DNA from: an uncultured Oscillospiraceae bacterium
GTDB lineage: Bacteria > Bacillota > Clostridia > Oscillospirales > Oscillospiraceae
Direction of reading: 5' to 3'
Assembly (NCBI GenBank): GCA_947589545.1
Contig: CANQBA010000025.1
Coordinates: 1-51,053, forward strand
DNA length: 51,053 nt
Position 1 is the first letter of the stretch. Each line of letters opens with the position of its first letter. The translations under genes were made by a program, and so were the position numbers. The notes under the pieces were generated by a model that saw only the letters and a program-made list of their open reading frames with translations, ran no database searches and was not told where the DNA came from. Positions 32,037 to 40,453 of this stretch are shown one piece after another.

Positions 32037-32340
32037 GTCCCCGGCGACCCATGGCGCCACCGAAAGTCGCAATATCCTATTTATACGCGCCTGTAGGGGC
32101 CGCCTCTCTTGGCGGCCCGCCGTATTTCCGGGGCACCCCACCCAAAAAGGTTGCGGCTATGCCGCTTATTTTTTATTGTGGGCCGAGCGGGTCTCTGGCA
32201 CCTACGGCGTATGACGAAAGGCCGGTGGTAGACGGTGGACGGGTCGCCGGGGACGGCGACTCCTACAGCGTAACAATCAGATATTGCGAAATTCAGTGGT
32301 GCCATGGGCCAACCCGGGCGGCGGCCCCTGCAAGGCTTAT
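32037..32340. repeat. Compound palindromic intergenic repeat, copy 1
   Basis: The core from about 32066 to 32213 shares order and sequence with 36743-36892: cgcaata, tttatacgc, gtaggggccgcctctcttgg (identical in both), then an AT-rich centre with gcggc/gccgc hairpin and T run, then an inverted gtagg-type end. A further inverted relative follows at 32255-32310 (reverse complement of tgtagg, gcgaaat, cccatgg). gtccccggcgaccc (32037-32050) is inverted at 32241-32254. No gene lies in 32025-32405. Confidence 0.75.
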
Positions 32341-32405
32341 CGAAATTTAGGCGAAACAACACCACGGGCGGGGATCACCCCGCCCGTTTTTTGCTGTCTG
32401 CCGCT

Positions 32406-34679
32406 TTATTTGTTGTTCTCCACGATCTTGTTATACTGTTCCGTTATGGCCTCCAGGACGGCGGCCTCCTGGGCTGTCAGGGCGGGCTTTGACACGCTGT
32501 CCAGGGCGTCGCCGCGCTCCTCATCGTAAAGATCCCCCGCCAGAAGATAGACGGCGCTGTCCACGTTGGCGTCCTGTTCCGTTGCCAAGGCGTTCAAAAG
32601 CCTATAGGGATCGGCGATGAACCGGCGGCCCAGCTCTGACCCCGCGGCCTCGGCGTAGGCCCCGTCGGACCGGGCGGCGAAGACGGTCAGCTCCCGGTCG
32701 GAGAGCTCCCCGGTGTGCTCCATCCCCCAGTCCATGGTGAACTCAAAGGGCTCGGAGAGCACCCTTGTCCGGAGCTCCCCGCCGGCGATGCCCTTTTCCA
32801 CCGTGTCGAAGGCATTGTAGACCGCCCCATAGCCTTCACCGGTATAGTTCAGCTTCGCGGTCATGGGCAGGAAGCACACCGCCTCGGTGCCGCCCTCAAG
32901 CCGCGCCAGGATTACGCCGGCGCCGGACTCCCGCTCCGGCCCGGAGACGCCGGCGGGACGCAGGTAGATATACGCCACGGTTTGGTCAATCGAAAAGCTT
33001 GCGTTCTGGGTGGGCGGGACGTTGAAAAGATCCCCCCGGAGGTCGATCCTGACGCAGGGGATCGAATCGATCCGGTCCGACAGGAAGCCCTCCCAGGTCA
33101 CGTCGCTGTACAGCGTGACCAGCTCATTCCATTGGGCGGGATACTCCAGCGCCACGCCCAGGGCCGCGTCCCGGTAGACCGTCCGCTGCGACGGCCTTGC
33201 CGTGGTATCGGACGCGGAATCCCCCAGGGCGGAGGAGTCCACAGGCTGTTTCTCAGTCCAGGTGAAGACAAGTATGTAGAGGCTGGATTCCGGATCCACC
33301 ACCCCCAGAATGTCCGGGGTCAGCGTCACGGGCTCCATGCCGTCCACGATGTAGATGTACTCCCCGGCGGCGGTATAAAGCGCCCAGCTCCCGCGGCGCA
33401 CGCCCTCCTCGTCCTCAAACATGTCCGCCTCCAGGACGGTCAGCGCCGCGCCCGGCTCCAAGATATAGACCGGGCAGGAGTAGTACGCCCCGCCGTCGTC
33501 CATGCCGCTCTCAATTCTGGTCTTGCGGACGCCCGTCACCTCCAGCTGCAGACCATCCAGGTTGAAGGTGTACACCAAGCCCGCGCCGTTGGAGGGGACG
33601 GCCTGCGTGGTATCGTCTGTCCCGGCGGTGCCGCCGGCTCCCGTGGTGTCCCCGCCGCCGGCCGGGGGAGGCGTTTTATTCTCATTGCCCGCCGTGGCAA
33701 AGACGGTGAGCGTCCCGGCGACGGCCAGGATCAGCGCCAGCGCCAGGGCGATGACGGAATTTTTGTCGAATTTCATGATGGCTCGTATCCTTTCCTCCGC
33801 GGTATTCATGCTGAAAAAGCTGCCGAAGGGCGCGGGCAGGGCGCGTTTTTCCTCCATCCCGATGATGGTCTCGGCGTAGTCCCGCCGCCTGCCGGCACCG
33901 TAGTATCGCAGAACTGCCTCGTCGCAAGCCAGCTCCAGATCCCGGTCAAAGAGAAAATACATCGCCCACACCAGGGGGTTAAACCAGTGCAGACACAGCG
34001 CCGCCGCCATCAGGAGCTTTTGCGCCGCGTCAAACCGGCGGATGTGGGTGGTCTCGTGGTACAGGACATACGCCGCCGTGGCCTGATCCGACCAGTCAAA
34101 CCCCCGCGGAACAAGGATGACTGGCCTTACGATCCCGTAGGTCAGGGGCGAGGGGAGCCCCGCCAGCTCCCGCAGCTCCACCCGGCGGCGCAGCCTGTGG
34201 GCGGCCATCCACCGGAGGGCAAAAGCGTTTTTCACCGGCACCGCCGTCCTCAGCTCCCGGCAAAGCCGCGCCCGGGACAGGACGAAATACAGCCCCAGCC
34301 CCAGCGCCGCCGCCGCCCAGACCGTGGGGATTAGGGGGAAGTCTTTGGCGCTCGCCGTTTTTTGGGGCGCGCTGTCCCCCGGTACCACCGGCGCGGAGGC
34401 AGACGTATCAGGTAATGTACCTTGTATGTCCACCGGATCCGCCGGGACGAACGTGTCTGCCGGCCGGCTCGCCGGCCGCTCCGACACGGGCAGGGTCGGG
34501 AGGGACAGCCCCGCCGGGATGGGCACCGACAGCGGCGTCAACAGCCGCAGCAGCGCCAGACACCAGAGAAGGGGGAACAGCCGCTTGGGGAGCCGGTTCA
34601 GCCCCACAAGCCTTATGAGGAGGATGACGGCGATCAGGACGGCCCCGCCCAGACTCATCTTCAAAAGCATAGTCTCCAT
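32406..34679 (-). CDS. BlaR1/MecR1-type M56 membrane metalloprotease with an unrelated sensor part
   Basis: The 757-residue protein has BlaR1 topology. Helices are at about 10-28, 36-52 and 118-138, then a zinc protease loop with HETTH at 208-212 and ELACDEA further on, then another helix at about 308-328. Such proteases cleave the cognate BlaI repressor after an outside signal. In BlaR1 the outer domain is a penicillin-binding fold; here the 425 residues after the last helix have a Thr/Gly/Pro linker and no visible SxxK/KTG transpeptidase motifs, so the signal is probably different. It starts 3 bases after the blaI stop and is co-transcribed. Confidence 0.85.
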   Translation of the reverse strand: METMLLKMSLGGAVLIAVILLIRLVGLNRLPKRLFPLLWCLALLRLLTPLSVPIPAGLSLPTLPVSERPASRPADTFVPADPVDIQGTLPDTSASAPVVPGDSAPQKTASAKDFPLIPTVWAAAALGLGLYFVLSRARLCRELRTAVPVKNAFALRWMAAHRLRRRVELRELAGLPSPLTYGIVRPVILVPRGFDWSDQATAAYVLYHETTHIRRFDAAQKLLMAAALCLHWFNPLVWAMYFLFDRDLELACDEAVLRYYGAGRRRDYAETIIGMEEKRALPAPFGSFFSMNTAEERIRAIMKFDKNSVIALALALILAVAGTLTVFATAGNENKTPPPAGGGDTTGAGGTAGTDDTTQAVPSNGAGLVYTFNLDGLQLEVTGVRKTRIESGMDDGGAYYSCPVYILEPGAALTVLEADMFEDEEGVRRGSWALYTAAGEYIYIVDGMEPVTLTPDILGVVDPESSLYILVFTWTEKQPVDSSALGDSASDTTARPSQRTVYRDAALGVALEYPAQWNELVTLYSDVTWEGFLSDRIDSIPCVRIDLRGDLFNVPPTQNASFSIDQTVAYIYLRPAGVSGPERESGAGVILARLEGGTEAVCFLPMTAKLNYTGEGYGAVYNAFDTVEKGIAGGELRTRVLSEPFEFTMDWGMEHTGELSDRELTVFAARSDGAYAEAAGSELGRRFIADPYRLLNALATEQDANVDSAVYLLAGDLYDEERGDALDSVSKPALTAQEAAVLEAITEQYNKIVENNK

Positions 34680-34682
34680 AGC

Positions 34683-35042
34683 TCACTCCCACTCCTCCAC
34701 CAGGGAACGGAGCTTCTCGATCTGCTCCGCCGTCAGCGTCTTCTTTCCCAGAAGGGCGGCGAACAGCTTGGCGGGCACGCCGTCGTAGAGCTTCCCGATG
34801 AGCTCGTTGGTCTCCGCCTCCTGCACCGCCTCCCGGGGGATCAGGGGGCGGCAGAGGAAGTTGGGCTCCCGCCGCTCAATGGCCCCCTTGGCGATGCACC
34901 GTTTGATGAGGGTGTAGGTGGTGTTCATGTTCCAGCCCACCTCCTCCTTGAGCACATCGGAAATGTGCTTGGCCGTGACCTCCCCCTCCCGCCAGAGGAC
35001 GTTCATGACACGGATCTCCGAATCAACCAGCCTGCAGTCCAT
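34683..35042 (-). CDS. BlaI/MecI/CopY-family repressor
   Basis: The 119-residue repressor starts MDCRLVDSEIRVMNVLW and has the winged-helix domain with TAKHISDVLKEEVGWNMNTTYTLIKR at about 23-48, then a C-terminal dimerisation helix (SLVEEWE end). Cleavage would occur near the FLCRPLIP linker. aaggagc lies 8 bases before the start at 35042, so a longer frame is rejected. It should bind the two dyads around its own promoter, and the divergent gene at 35278 is a possible further target. Confidence 0.9.
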   Translation of the reverse strand: MDCRLVDSEIRVMNVLWREGEVTAKHISDVLKEEVGWNMNTTYTLIKRCIAKGAIERREPNFLCRPLIPREAVQEAETNELIGKLYDGVPAKLFAALLGKKTLTAEQIEKLRSLVEEWE

Positions 35043-35060
35043 CTGCTCACGCTCCTTTAC

Positions 35061-35132
35061 ACGACAATTGTAGTTTGGGCCCAGGCTCATACTACCACAG
35101 TCGTGCGGATTTGTCAACACTATTGTTGTAGT
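35061..35132 (-). promoter_or_regulatory. Promoter of the blaI-blaR1-like operon with two BlaI-type dyads
   Basis: On the minus strand TTGACA (35117-35112), 17 bases, TAGTAT (35094-35089). ACGACAATTGTAGT at 35061-35074 is a near-perfect palindrome just after the start site; ACTATTGTTGTAGT at 35119-35132 overlaps the upstream edge of the -35. Both resemble the TACA-TGTA type BlaI/MecI operator. Confidence 0.8.
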
Positions 35133-35184
35133 TTCTTGAAAAATTTTTCTTTTCCCCAAAAAGCGTGAAAATTCCGCCGTTCTC

Positions 35185-35213
35185 TTGCAATTTCCCGTAA
35201 AAAAGTCTATAAT
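35185..35213 (+). promoter_or_regulatory. Promoter of the repeat lipoprotein gene
   Basis: TTGCAA, 17 bases, TATAAT. It is divergent from the blaI operon and begins 52 bases after the second dyad. Confidence 0.8.
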
Positions 35214-35277
35214 TTCTCAGAAGATTTCACTATAGGATCCGCGCGGAAGGCGGGATCCGTAAAAAGGGGTCGTACAG

Positions 35278-36645
35278 ATGAGAAAAACGATAGCGGCGCT
35301 CCTGGCGCTGGCCCTGGGACTGCTCCTTTGCGCCTGCGGGAAGAGCCCGGCCGCCGAGGCCGTGGAGGCGCTGATCGCCGGCATCGGTCAGGTGACCAGG
35401 GACAGCGGCGGCGATATCCTGGCGGCGGAGGAGGCCCTGGAGGCCCTGACGGAGAAGGAGAGGGAGCGTCTGGACGGCGCGGAGACCCTGAGCGAGGCCC
35501 GCGGGGCCTATGACGCCCTGCTGGCCGGGGACGTGGACGCGCTGATTTTAAAGATCGGCCCCGTGGACGAGACGTCCGGCCCCGCCATCGCGGCGGCACA
35601 GGCGGCTTTTGATGCCCTCTCCGGCGGTCAACAGGCGCTGGTGGCCAACAGCGGCCTCCTGGCGGACAGCGCCGGGGCCTATGACGCCCTGCTGGCCGGG
35701 AAGGCGGAGCGGCTGATCGCCGGGATCGATCCCACCCAAGCCACCGCCTGGGCCAGACTGGAGGCGGCCAAAAAGGCCCTGGAGACGTTGACGGAGGCGC
35801 AGAGGAAGCTGGTGCCCAATCTGGACGATCTGGACATAGCGGAGCGGGCGTTTTTTGAGGCCCACGTGGCTCCGGTGGAGGGGCTCATCGAGAAGGCCGC
35901 GTCCTTCGATTTCAGCGGGGACGCGATGCCCGAGGGGGCGGCGGAGGCCGTCAGCGCCGCCGGGGAGGCCTACAGCGCCCTCTCCTACAGCCTTCAACAG
36001 CTGGTGGGGAACCGGGAGAAGCTGGAGACGGCCCAAGCAGGCCTGTCGGATCTGAAGGTGCGCCTGGTGAACACCTACATCGCCGATAACATTGCCGGCC
36101 GGCCCCTGGACGGGGAGAGCGGGGAGAGGCTGTTGACCGCCCGGGCCATGTACGACGCCCTTTCCCCGGCGGAGCGGGATCGGATCGTCAATTTTGACGC
36201 GGTGGAGACCGCCGCCGCCCAGGCCGAGGCGGCCCTGGCCCAGCCCCCGGTGCGGTTCCTGAGCTACTCCATGGGCAGGACTCTGGTGGGCGGCCCGCTG
36301 CTTATCCTGAACGCCCGGAACGTGTCGGACAAGACCCTGGCGGAGTTCACCTTCCGCCTCTACGCCTACAACAGCGAGGGCGCGCCGGTGATGGTGGATT
36401 TTGACGACTACTGCCTGGAGCTGGGCTACTACGAGCCCGTGGAGCCCGGTGCGGGCCTCATCCGCAAGGAGGCCAGCTTTATGATCTTCGCGGAGAACCG
36501 GGAGTTGAGCCGCTATGTGGCGGTGCTGGAGTCCGCCCTCTTCGAGGACGGTACCGGTTGGGCGAATCCCAACATGTCCCTCCTCGACGCCCAATACAAC
36601 GAAAAGCCCCTGACGGAGCCGGACGAAAATACCCTGCACAGGTGA
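35278..36645 (+). CDS. Lipoprotein with five helical repeats and a C-terminal beta domain
   Basis: The 455-residue protein has a lipoprotein signal with Cys20 as the probable acylated residue (LLLCACG). Five related units of about 55-60 residues follow (about 29-84, 86-142, 143-196, 199-257, 261-320). Each follows the pattern: VxxLI, a spacer, AxxALxALT/S, two basic or polar residues, LV/ERL, then Y/F-DALLAG-type end (AYDALLAG occurs twice). Such units are predicted three-helix bundles found in Clostridia surface proteins. The last part (324-455, with LLILNARNVSDKTLAEFTF) looks like a beta-sandwich. Function unknown; a surface role is likely. Divergent from the BlaI/BlaR1-like pair. Confidence 0.8.
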   Translation: MRKTIAALLALALGLLLCACGKSPAAEAVEALIAGIGQVTRDSGGDILAAEEALEALTEKERERLDGAETLSEARGAYDALLAGDVDALILKIGPVDETSGPAIAAAQAAFDALSGGQQALVANSGLLADSAGAYDALLAGKAERLIAGIDPTQATAWARLEAAKKALETLTEAQRKLVPNLDDLDIAERAFFEAHVAPVEGLIEKAASFDFSGDAMPEGAAEAVSAAGEAYSALSYSLQQLVGNREKLETAQAGLSDLKVRLVNTYIADNIAGRPLDGESGERLLTARAMYDALSPAERDRIVNFDAVETAAAQAEAALAQPPVRFLSYSMGRTLVGGPLLILNARNVSDKTLAEFTFRLYAYNSEGAPVMVDFDDYCLELGYYEPVEPGAGLIRKEASFMIFAENRELSRYVAVLESALFEDGTGWANPNMSLLDAQYNEKPLTEPDENTLHR

Positions 36646-36664
36646 AAATAGAGCCGTAGGTTAT

Positions 36665-36900
36665 AAGGAGAAAAGGCAACAAAAGAGGAAAAGAAACCAG
36701 GGGAGGGATTTCCGCGTCGTCGCGGAACCGGCACCACCGAATTCCGCAATAACCGATTTATACGCTTCCGTAGGGGCCGCCTCTCTTGGCGGCCCGATTC
36801 TTCGAATTCCCACAATACCCACCAAAAAAAGGCTGCGGTTTTGCCGCCATTTTTATTTGCGGGCCGCCCTGGGAGGCGGCCCCTACAACGTCTTGGGGGA
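36665..36900. repeat. Compound palindromic intergenic repeat, copy 2
   Basis: 36665-36688 is a 24-base sequence that recurs inverted at 22271-22294. 36743-36892 is the second copy of the element at 32066: cgcaata, tttatacgc, gtaggggccgcctctcttgg, central gctgcgg-tttt-gccgcc with T-rich end, then the inverted closing arm ggcggcccctac (36876-36887) that pairs with gtaggggccgcc (36768-36779). No gene lies in 36646-36958. Confidence 0.8.
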
Positions 36901-36958
36901 TATTTGCGGGAATTTGCTGGACGTGTCAACCTGGGCGGCGGCTCGTCCCGTGTCTGTT

Positions 36959-37594
36959 TCAGCCGCCCCACACCCAGTCGAGGGCCGAGAGGGGGATGCC
37001 GCCGCGCCTCAGCGCGGCGACTTCGGTTTCACAGAGGGCGACGGCCTTGCAGATCAGCTCGTCCGCCATCTGTTCGGTGAACAGGAGGGCGTCCGTCTCC
37101 GGCACAGGCCGGAAGTAGCCGTGCAGGGTCTGGATCAGGCCGGGGATGTCGAAGCCGCCCAGCTCCAATATCCTCTGGCCGGTCAAGTCCACGGGCTTTA
37201 CCATATCCTCACGGAGGCCGTATGCTTCAATGACATGGGCGTTGGTGACGCCGTAATCCCGGTGAAGCCGCTCAACATATCCCGGGACGCGCGGGTCAAA
37301 GCCGTGGTCTGCATACATAAACCGCCGGTGCAAAACGTCCTCCACCAGGTGCAGGTAGTAGCCCAGGTACAGATCGTCCCTAAGCATCAGATCTCCGAAC
37401 CTGGCCCGGAAGCCGTCCAGATCCAGCGTTCTGGCGTCTCCGCCGCCCACATGGATCTTCATATGTCCGGTGTTCCGCCCGGCCAGGGAGGCGTCCGGGA
37501 GGATGGAGCCCAGCATGAGGCGGTCCGGGTCGCGAAATGCCGTTGTTTGCAAAAGTCTGCCTGTAATGGCCATGTGGATGATGGTGGAGGCCAT
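36959..37594 (-). CDS. Zinc-dependent phospholipase C-like protein
   Basis: The 211-residue protein starts MASTIIHMAITGRLLQ and resembles the zinc-dependent phospholipase C / S1-P1 nuclease-like family. It has an N-terminal His, LGSILPDAS with an Asp, HVGGGD, and the long helix LGYYLHLVEDVLHRRFMYAD with His and Asp ligands. There is no signal peptide, so the protein should be cytoplasmic and is perhaps a metal-dependent hydrolase of unknown substrate. The ATG at 37594 has aggagggg 8 bases upstream; longer reading is rejected because the promoter overlaps it. Confidence 0.65.
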   Translation of the reverse strand: MASTIIHMAITGRLLQTTAFRDPDRLMLGSILPDASLAGRNTGHMKIHVGGGDARTLDLDGFRARFGDLMLRDDLYLGYYLHLVEDVLHRRFMYADHGFDPRVPGYVERLHRDYGVTNAHVIEAYGLREDMVKPVDLTGQRILELGGFDIPGLIQTLHGYFRPVPETDALLFTEQMADELICKAVALCETEVAALRRGGIPLSALDWVWGG

Positions 37595-37618
37595 AGCGTT
37601 CCCCTCCTGTCGAATTGA

Positions 37619-37647
37619 TAGGTACAAGGATACCACATCCCCGTCAA
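37619..37647 (-). promoter_or_regulatory. Promoter of the phospholipase C-like gene
   Basis: On the minus strand TTGACG (37647-37642), 17 bases, TACCTA (37624-37619). Confidence 0.5.
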
Positions 37648-37679
37648 AAATGCAAATATTGCCCTCCCGCATGTTGGTT

Positions 37680-37708
37680 TTGACATTTTCTTATGGCTGT
37701 GGTATAAT
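37680..37708 (+). promoter_or_regulatory. Promoter of the nnrD-lipoprotein-alr operon
   Basis: TTGACA, 17 bases, TATAAT, with ggaggcg before the start at 37738. Confidence 0.9.
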
Positions 37709-37737
37709 GAATTTAATCATATACCTCGGAGGCGCGT

Positions 37738-38583
37738 ATGGTTCTTCTGCAAGAGAATACCTGGGAGGTTACCGCCTCGGACGCCGCGCTTCCGGCCCGG
37801 GACGAGAACGCCCACAAGGGGTGCTTCGGGCGGGTGCTGATCGTCGCCGGCTCCGTGGGCTTCACGGGTGCGCCCACCTTCGCCGCCAAAGCGGCGGTGC
37901 GAAGCGGGGCGGGGCTTGTGTACCTGGCCGTCCCGGAGCCCATATACGCCATTGAGGCCGTGAAAAACGACGAGGCCATGGTCTTCCCCCTCCCCGTTAC
38001 CGTCCCCGCCGCGCTGAGGGAGCTGGCGCCCCGGCTGCAAAAATGTGACGCGGTGCTGGTGGGGCCGGGGCTGAGCCTGTCGGCCTGGGCCCGGGAGCTG
38101 ACCTACTGGATCCTGGAGAACTCCCCTGCCCCCGTGATCGTGGACGCGGACGGCATAACGGCTGTTTCAGCGCATATAGATGTACTGGATAAGCTGTCAT
38201 GTCCCGTGATCCTCACCCCCCACGAGGGGGAGTTCAGCCGCCTCTCCGACGGGCTCACCCGCCTTTCCAGGGCGGAGGCCGCCCGGGAATTTGCCCTTCG
38301 GCACGGCGTCACCGTGGTTTTGAAGGGCCACCGCACTGTCACGGCCCAGCCGGACGGGTGCTGTTATATCAACACCACCGGCAATCCCGGCATGGCCACC
38401 GGCGGCTCCGGGGACGTGCTGGCGGGGATGATGCTGGCCTTCCTGGGCCAGAGGCTCCCCGGCGCCGTGTGGAAGGCGGTATACTGGCACGGGGCGGCGG
38501 GGGACGCGTGCGCGGCCCGCTATGGCCAGTACGCCATGACCCCCACGGACATGACAGACTGTCTCAAATCTGTTTTGAGGTGA
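37738..38583 (+). CDS. nnrD: ADP-dependent NAD(P)H-hydrate dehydratase
   Basis: The 281-residue ribokinase-like enzyme repairs damaged NAD(P)H hydrates together with an epimerase. Key pieces: KGCFGRVLIVAGSVGFTGAP at the N-terminus, AVLVGPGLS, VDADG, LTPHEGEFSRL, VVLKGHRTV and the final NPGMATGGSGDVLAGM with the catalytic Asp. The epimerase half (NnrE), often fused, is not present here. It is first in an operon with a lipoprotein and alr, as nnrD-like genes are in other Firmicutes. Confidence 0.94.
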   Translation: MVLLQENTWEVTASDAALPARDENAHKGCFGRVLIVAGSVGFTGAPTFAAKAAVRSGAGLVYLAVPEPIYAIEAVKNDEAMVFPLPVTVPAALRELAPRLQKCDAVLVGPGLSLSAWARELTYWILENSPAPVIVDADGITAVSAHIDVLDKLSCPVILTPHEGEFSRLSDGLTRLSRAEAAREFALRHGVTVVLKGHRTVTAQPDGCCYINTTGNPGMATGGSGDVLAGMMLAFLGQRLPGAVWKAVYWHGAAGDACAARYGQYAMTPTDMTDCLKSVLR

Positions 38584-38588
38584 GTCTT

Positions 38589-39152
38589 TTGCGCGTACTG
38601 TCCGTTGCCCTGTCGTTTTCTCTGCTGATCTGCCTCACCGCCTGCTCCGGCCCCTCCGGGGAGGACAGGATGGCCGGGATCCGGCAGTCCTTTTCCGATG
38701 CCGCCGCCGTATCCTTTGCCGCGGATATCCGCGCCGATTACGGGGACCGGGTCACGGATTTCGGCCTCGATTTCACCGGTCTCCCGGAGGACGGGGTGAT
38801 CACGGTGACGAGTCCCGCGCTGATCGCGGGGGCCCAGGTGAAGCTGGGCGACGGCGGGACGACGCTGTCCTATTCCGGCGCGGAGGTCTACACCGGGGAG
38901 ATCCTGCCCGGCGGGCTGTCGCCGGTGGACGCTGTGCCGGTGATGGTGTCCGCCTGGAGAGAGGGCCTGGTCACCGAGACGGTGAAGGAGCGCTGGGGGG
39001 ACACGGACTGTCTGGCGGCGATCTTCCGCGTGGACGACGGCGTGGATCTGCGCACCTGGTTCGACGGGGAGGGTCTGCCCCTCCACGCGGAGTTTACCTT
39101 CGACGGTTACACCGTTATCACAGCGGATTTTTATGATATGAAAGTCGAGTGA
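38589..39152 (+). CDS. Small lipoprotein, LolA/YdcC-like position
   Basis: A 187-residue protein whose TTG start at 38589 has gaggtga 6 bases upstream. The lipoprotein signal ends in LTAC with Cys19. The mature part is beta-rich with strands such as SFAADIRADYGDRVTDFGLDF and EFTFDGYTVITADF, like the outer-membrane-carrier (LolA-type) or DUF4367 fold. In Bacillus the lipoprotein gene ydcC also lies just before alr. Function unknown, exposed on the outside of the membrane. Confidence 0.8.
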   Translation: MRVLSVALSFSLLICLTACSGPSGEDRMAGIRQSFSDAAAVSFAADIRADYGDRVTDFGLDFTGLPEDGVITVTSPALIAGAQVKLGDGGTTLSYSGAEVYTGEILPGGLSPVDAVPVMVSAWREGLVTETVKERWGDTDCLAAIFRVDDGVDLRTWFDGEGLPLHAEFTFDGYTVITADFYDMKVE

Positions 39153-39158
39153 CCCTGT

Positions 39159-40295
39159 ATGGATCTACGAAAGCGCACCTGGGCGGAGATCAGCCTTGAC
39201 AATATAGAACATAACTACCGGCGGATCCGGTCGATCCTGCCGGAGAACTGCAAATTCCTGGGCGTGGTCAAGGCAGACGCCTACGGCCACGGCGCGGTGG
39301 AGGTGTCCCGCCGGCTGGAGAGCATCGGCGCGGACTATCTGGCCGTCTCGTGTCTGGACGAGGCGGTGGAGCTGCGGGACGCCGGGATCGGCATCCCCAT
39401 TCTGATCCTGGGCCACACGCCCAGGGAGTACGTCCGGGAACTGATTGAGCGGGATCTGACCCAGACCGTCACCTGCGAGGCCAAGGCCATCGAGTACTCC
39501 CGCGAGGCATCCCTGCTGGGCCGGACGCTGCGCATCCACATCAAGGTGGACACCGGCATGTCCCGGCTGGGCTTCCTCACCGCCGGGGGGCACTTTGAGC
39601 AGGGGGTCGAGAACATCGTCTCCGCCTGCCGCCAGCCAAATCTGGATCCGGAGGGCGTCTACACCCACTTCGCCGTCTCCGACGAGCCCGGCGCCCAGGC
39701 GCGGCAGTATACCGAGGAGCAGTTTTCCCTCTTCCAAAAGGTCGTCGCCGCCGTGGAGAGCGCCGGGATCCGCTTTCGTATCCGCCACTGCGCCAACTCC
39801 GGGGCCGTGGCCGGGTATCCCGAAACGGCGCTGGACATGGTGCGGCCGGGGATCCTGCTCTACGGCTTCGGGGACGGCGGAAGACTGGGCCTGCGGCCCT
39901 GTATGCGGCTGATGACCCATGTCTCCACCATCAAATACATCGACGCCGGCCTCCCCGTCAGCTACGGCGGCGTCTTCGTGACGCCCCGGCGCACGCGGAT
40001 GGGCGTCATCCCCATCGGCTACGCCGACGGGCTCCTGCGCTCCCTCTCCGATCGCTGCTCCTTCATGACGGAGCAGGGGCCCGCTCCCCAGCGGGGCCGG
40101 ATCTGCATGGATATGTGCATGATCGACCTGACCGACCTGCCCCAGGTCAATTTGGAGAGCCTTATCGAGATCTTCGGCCAGCGCCAGTCGGCGGAGACTC
40201 TGGCCGCCCAGGCGGGCACCATCTCCTACGAGCTCCTCTGCTCCGTGAGCAAGCGGGTGCCCCGGGTCTATGTGGAGGCCCCCGCACAGAAGTGA
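39159..40295 (+). CDS. alr: Alanine racemase
   Basis: The 378-residue PLP enzyme makes D-alanine for peptidoglycan. It is a TIM barrel with Lys38 in VVKADAYGHGAVE as cofactor lysine, the C-terminal beta domain with the second catalytic Tyr in SYGG, GVIPIGYADGL and RGRICMDMCMIDL typical of Alr. Length is usual. The ATG is 6 bases after the lipoprotein stop, so both are translationally coupled. mazF follows after 158 bases. Confidence 0.96.
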   Translation: MDLRKRTWAEISLDNIEHNYRRIRSILPENCKFLGVVKADAYGHGAVEVSRRLESIGADYLAVSCLDEAVELRDAGIGIPILILGHTPREYVRELIERDLTQTVTCEAKAIEYSREASLLGRTLRIHIKVDTGMSRLGFLTAGGHFEQGVENIVSACRQPNLDPEGVYTHFAVSDEPGAQARQYTEEQFSLFQKVVAAVESAGIRFRIRHCANSGAVAGYPETALDMVRPGILLYGFGDGGRLGLRPCMRLMTHVSTIKYIDAGLPVSYGGVFVTPRRTRMGVIPIGYADGLLRSLSDRCSFMTEQGPAPQRGRICMDMCMIDLTDLPQVNLESLIEIFGQRQSAETLAAQAGTISYELLCSVSKRVPRVYVEAPAQK

Positions 40296-40453
40296 CCGCG
40301 CCCTCATAGACTGTAGCGGGTGGAAAAGTCCGCCCGGGTATTTTATGCCGCGCTGTATAAATACCTCTGCTTTGTGAAAGAATTATGGTAGTCCCAAAAC
40401 GGCGGAAAACCGGCGGGAAGGGACGACTATCAATTCGTCGGAGAGTGAAGAGC

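Noticed and set aside
40385-40453. ATG start giving a longer MazF
   Set aside because: The 23-residue basic extension is absent from the family; the GTG at 40454 has the ribosome site.
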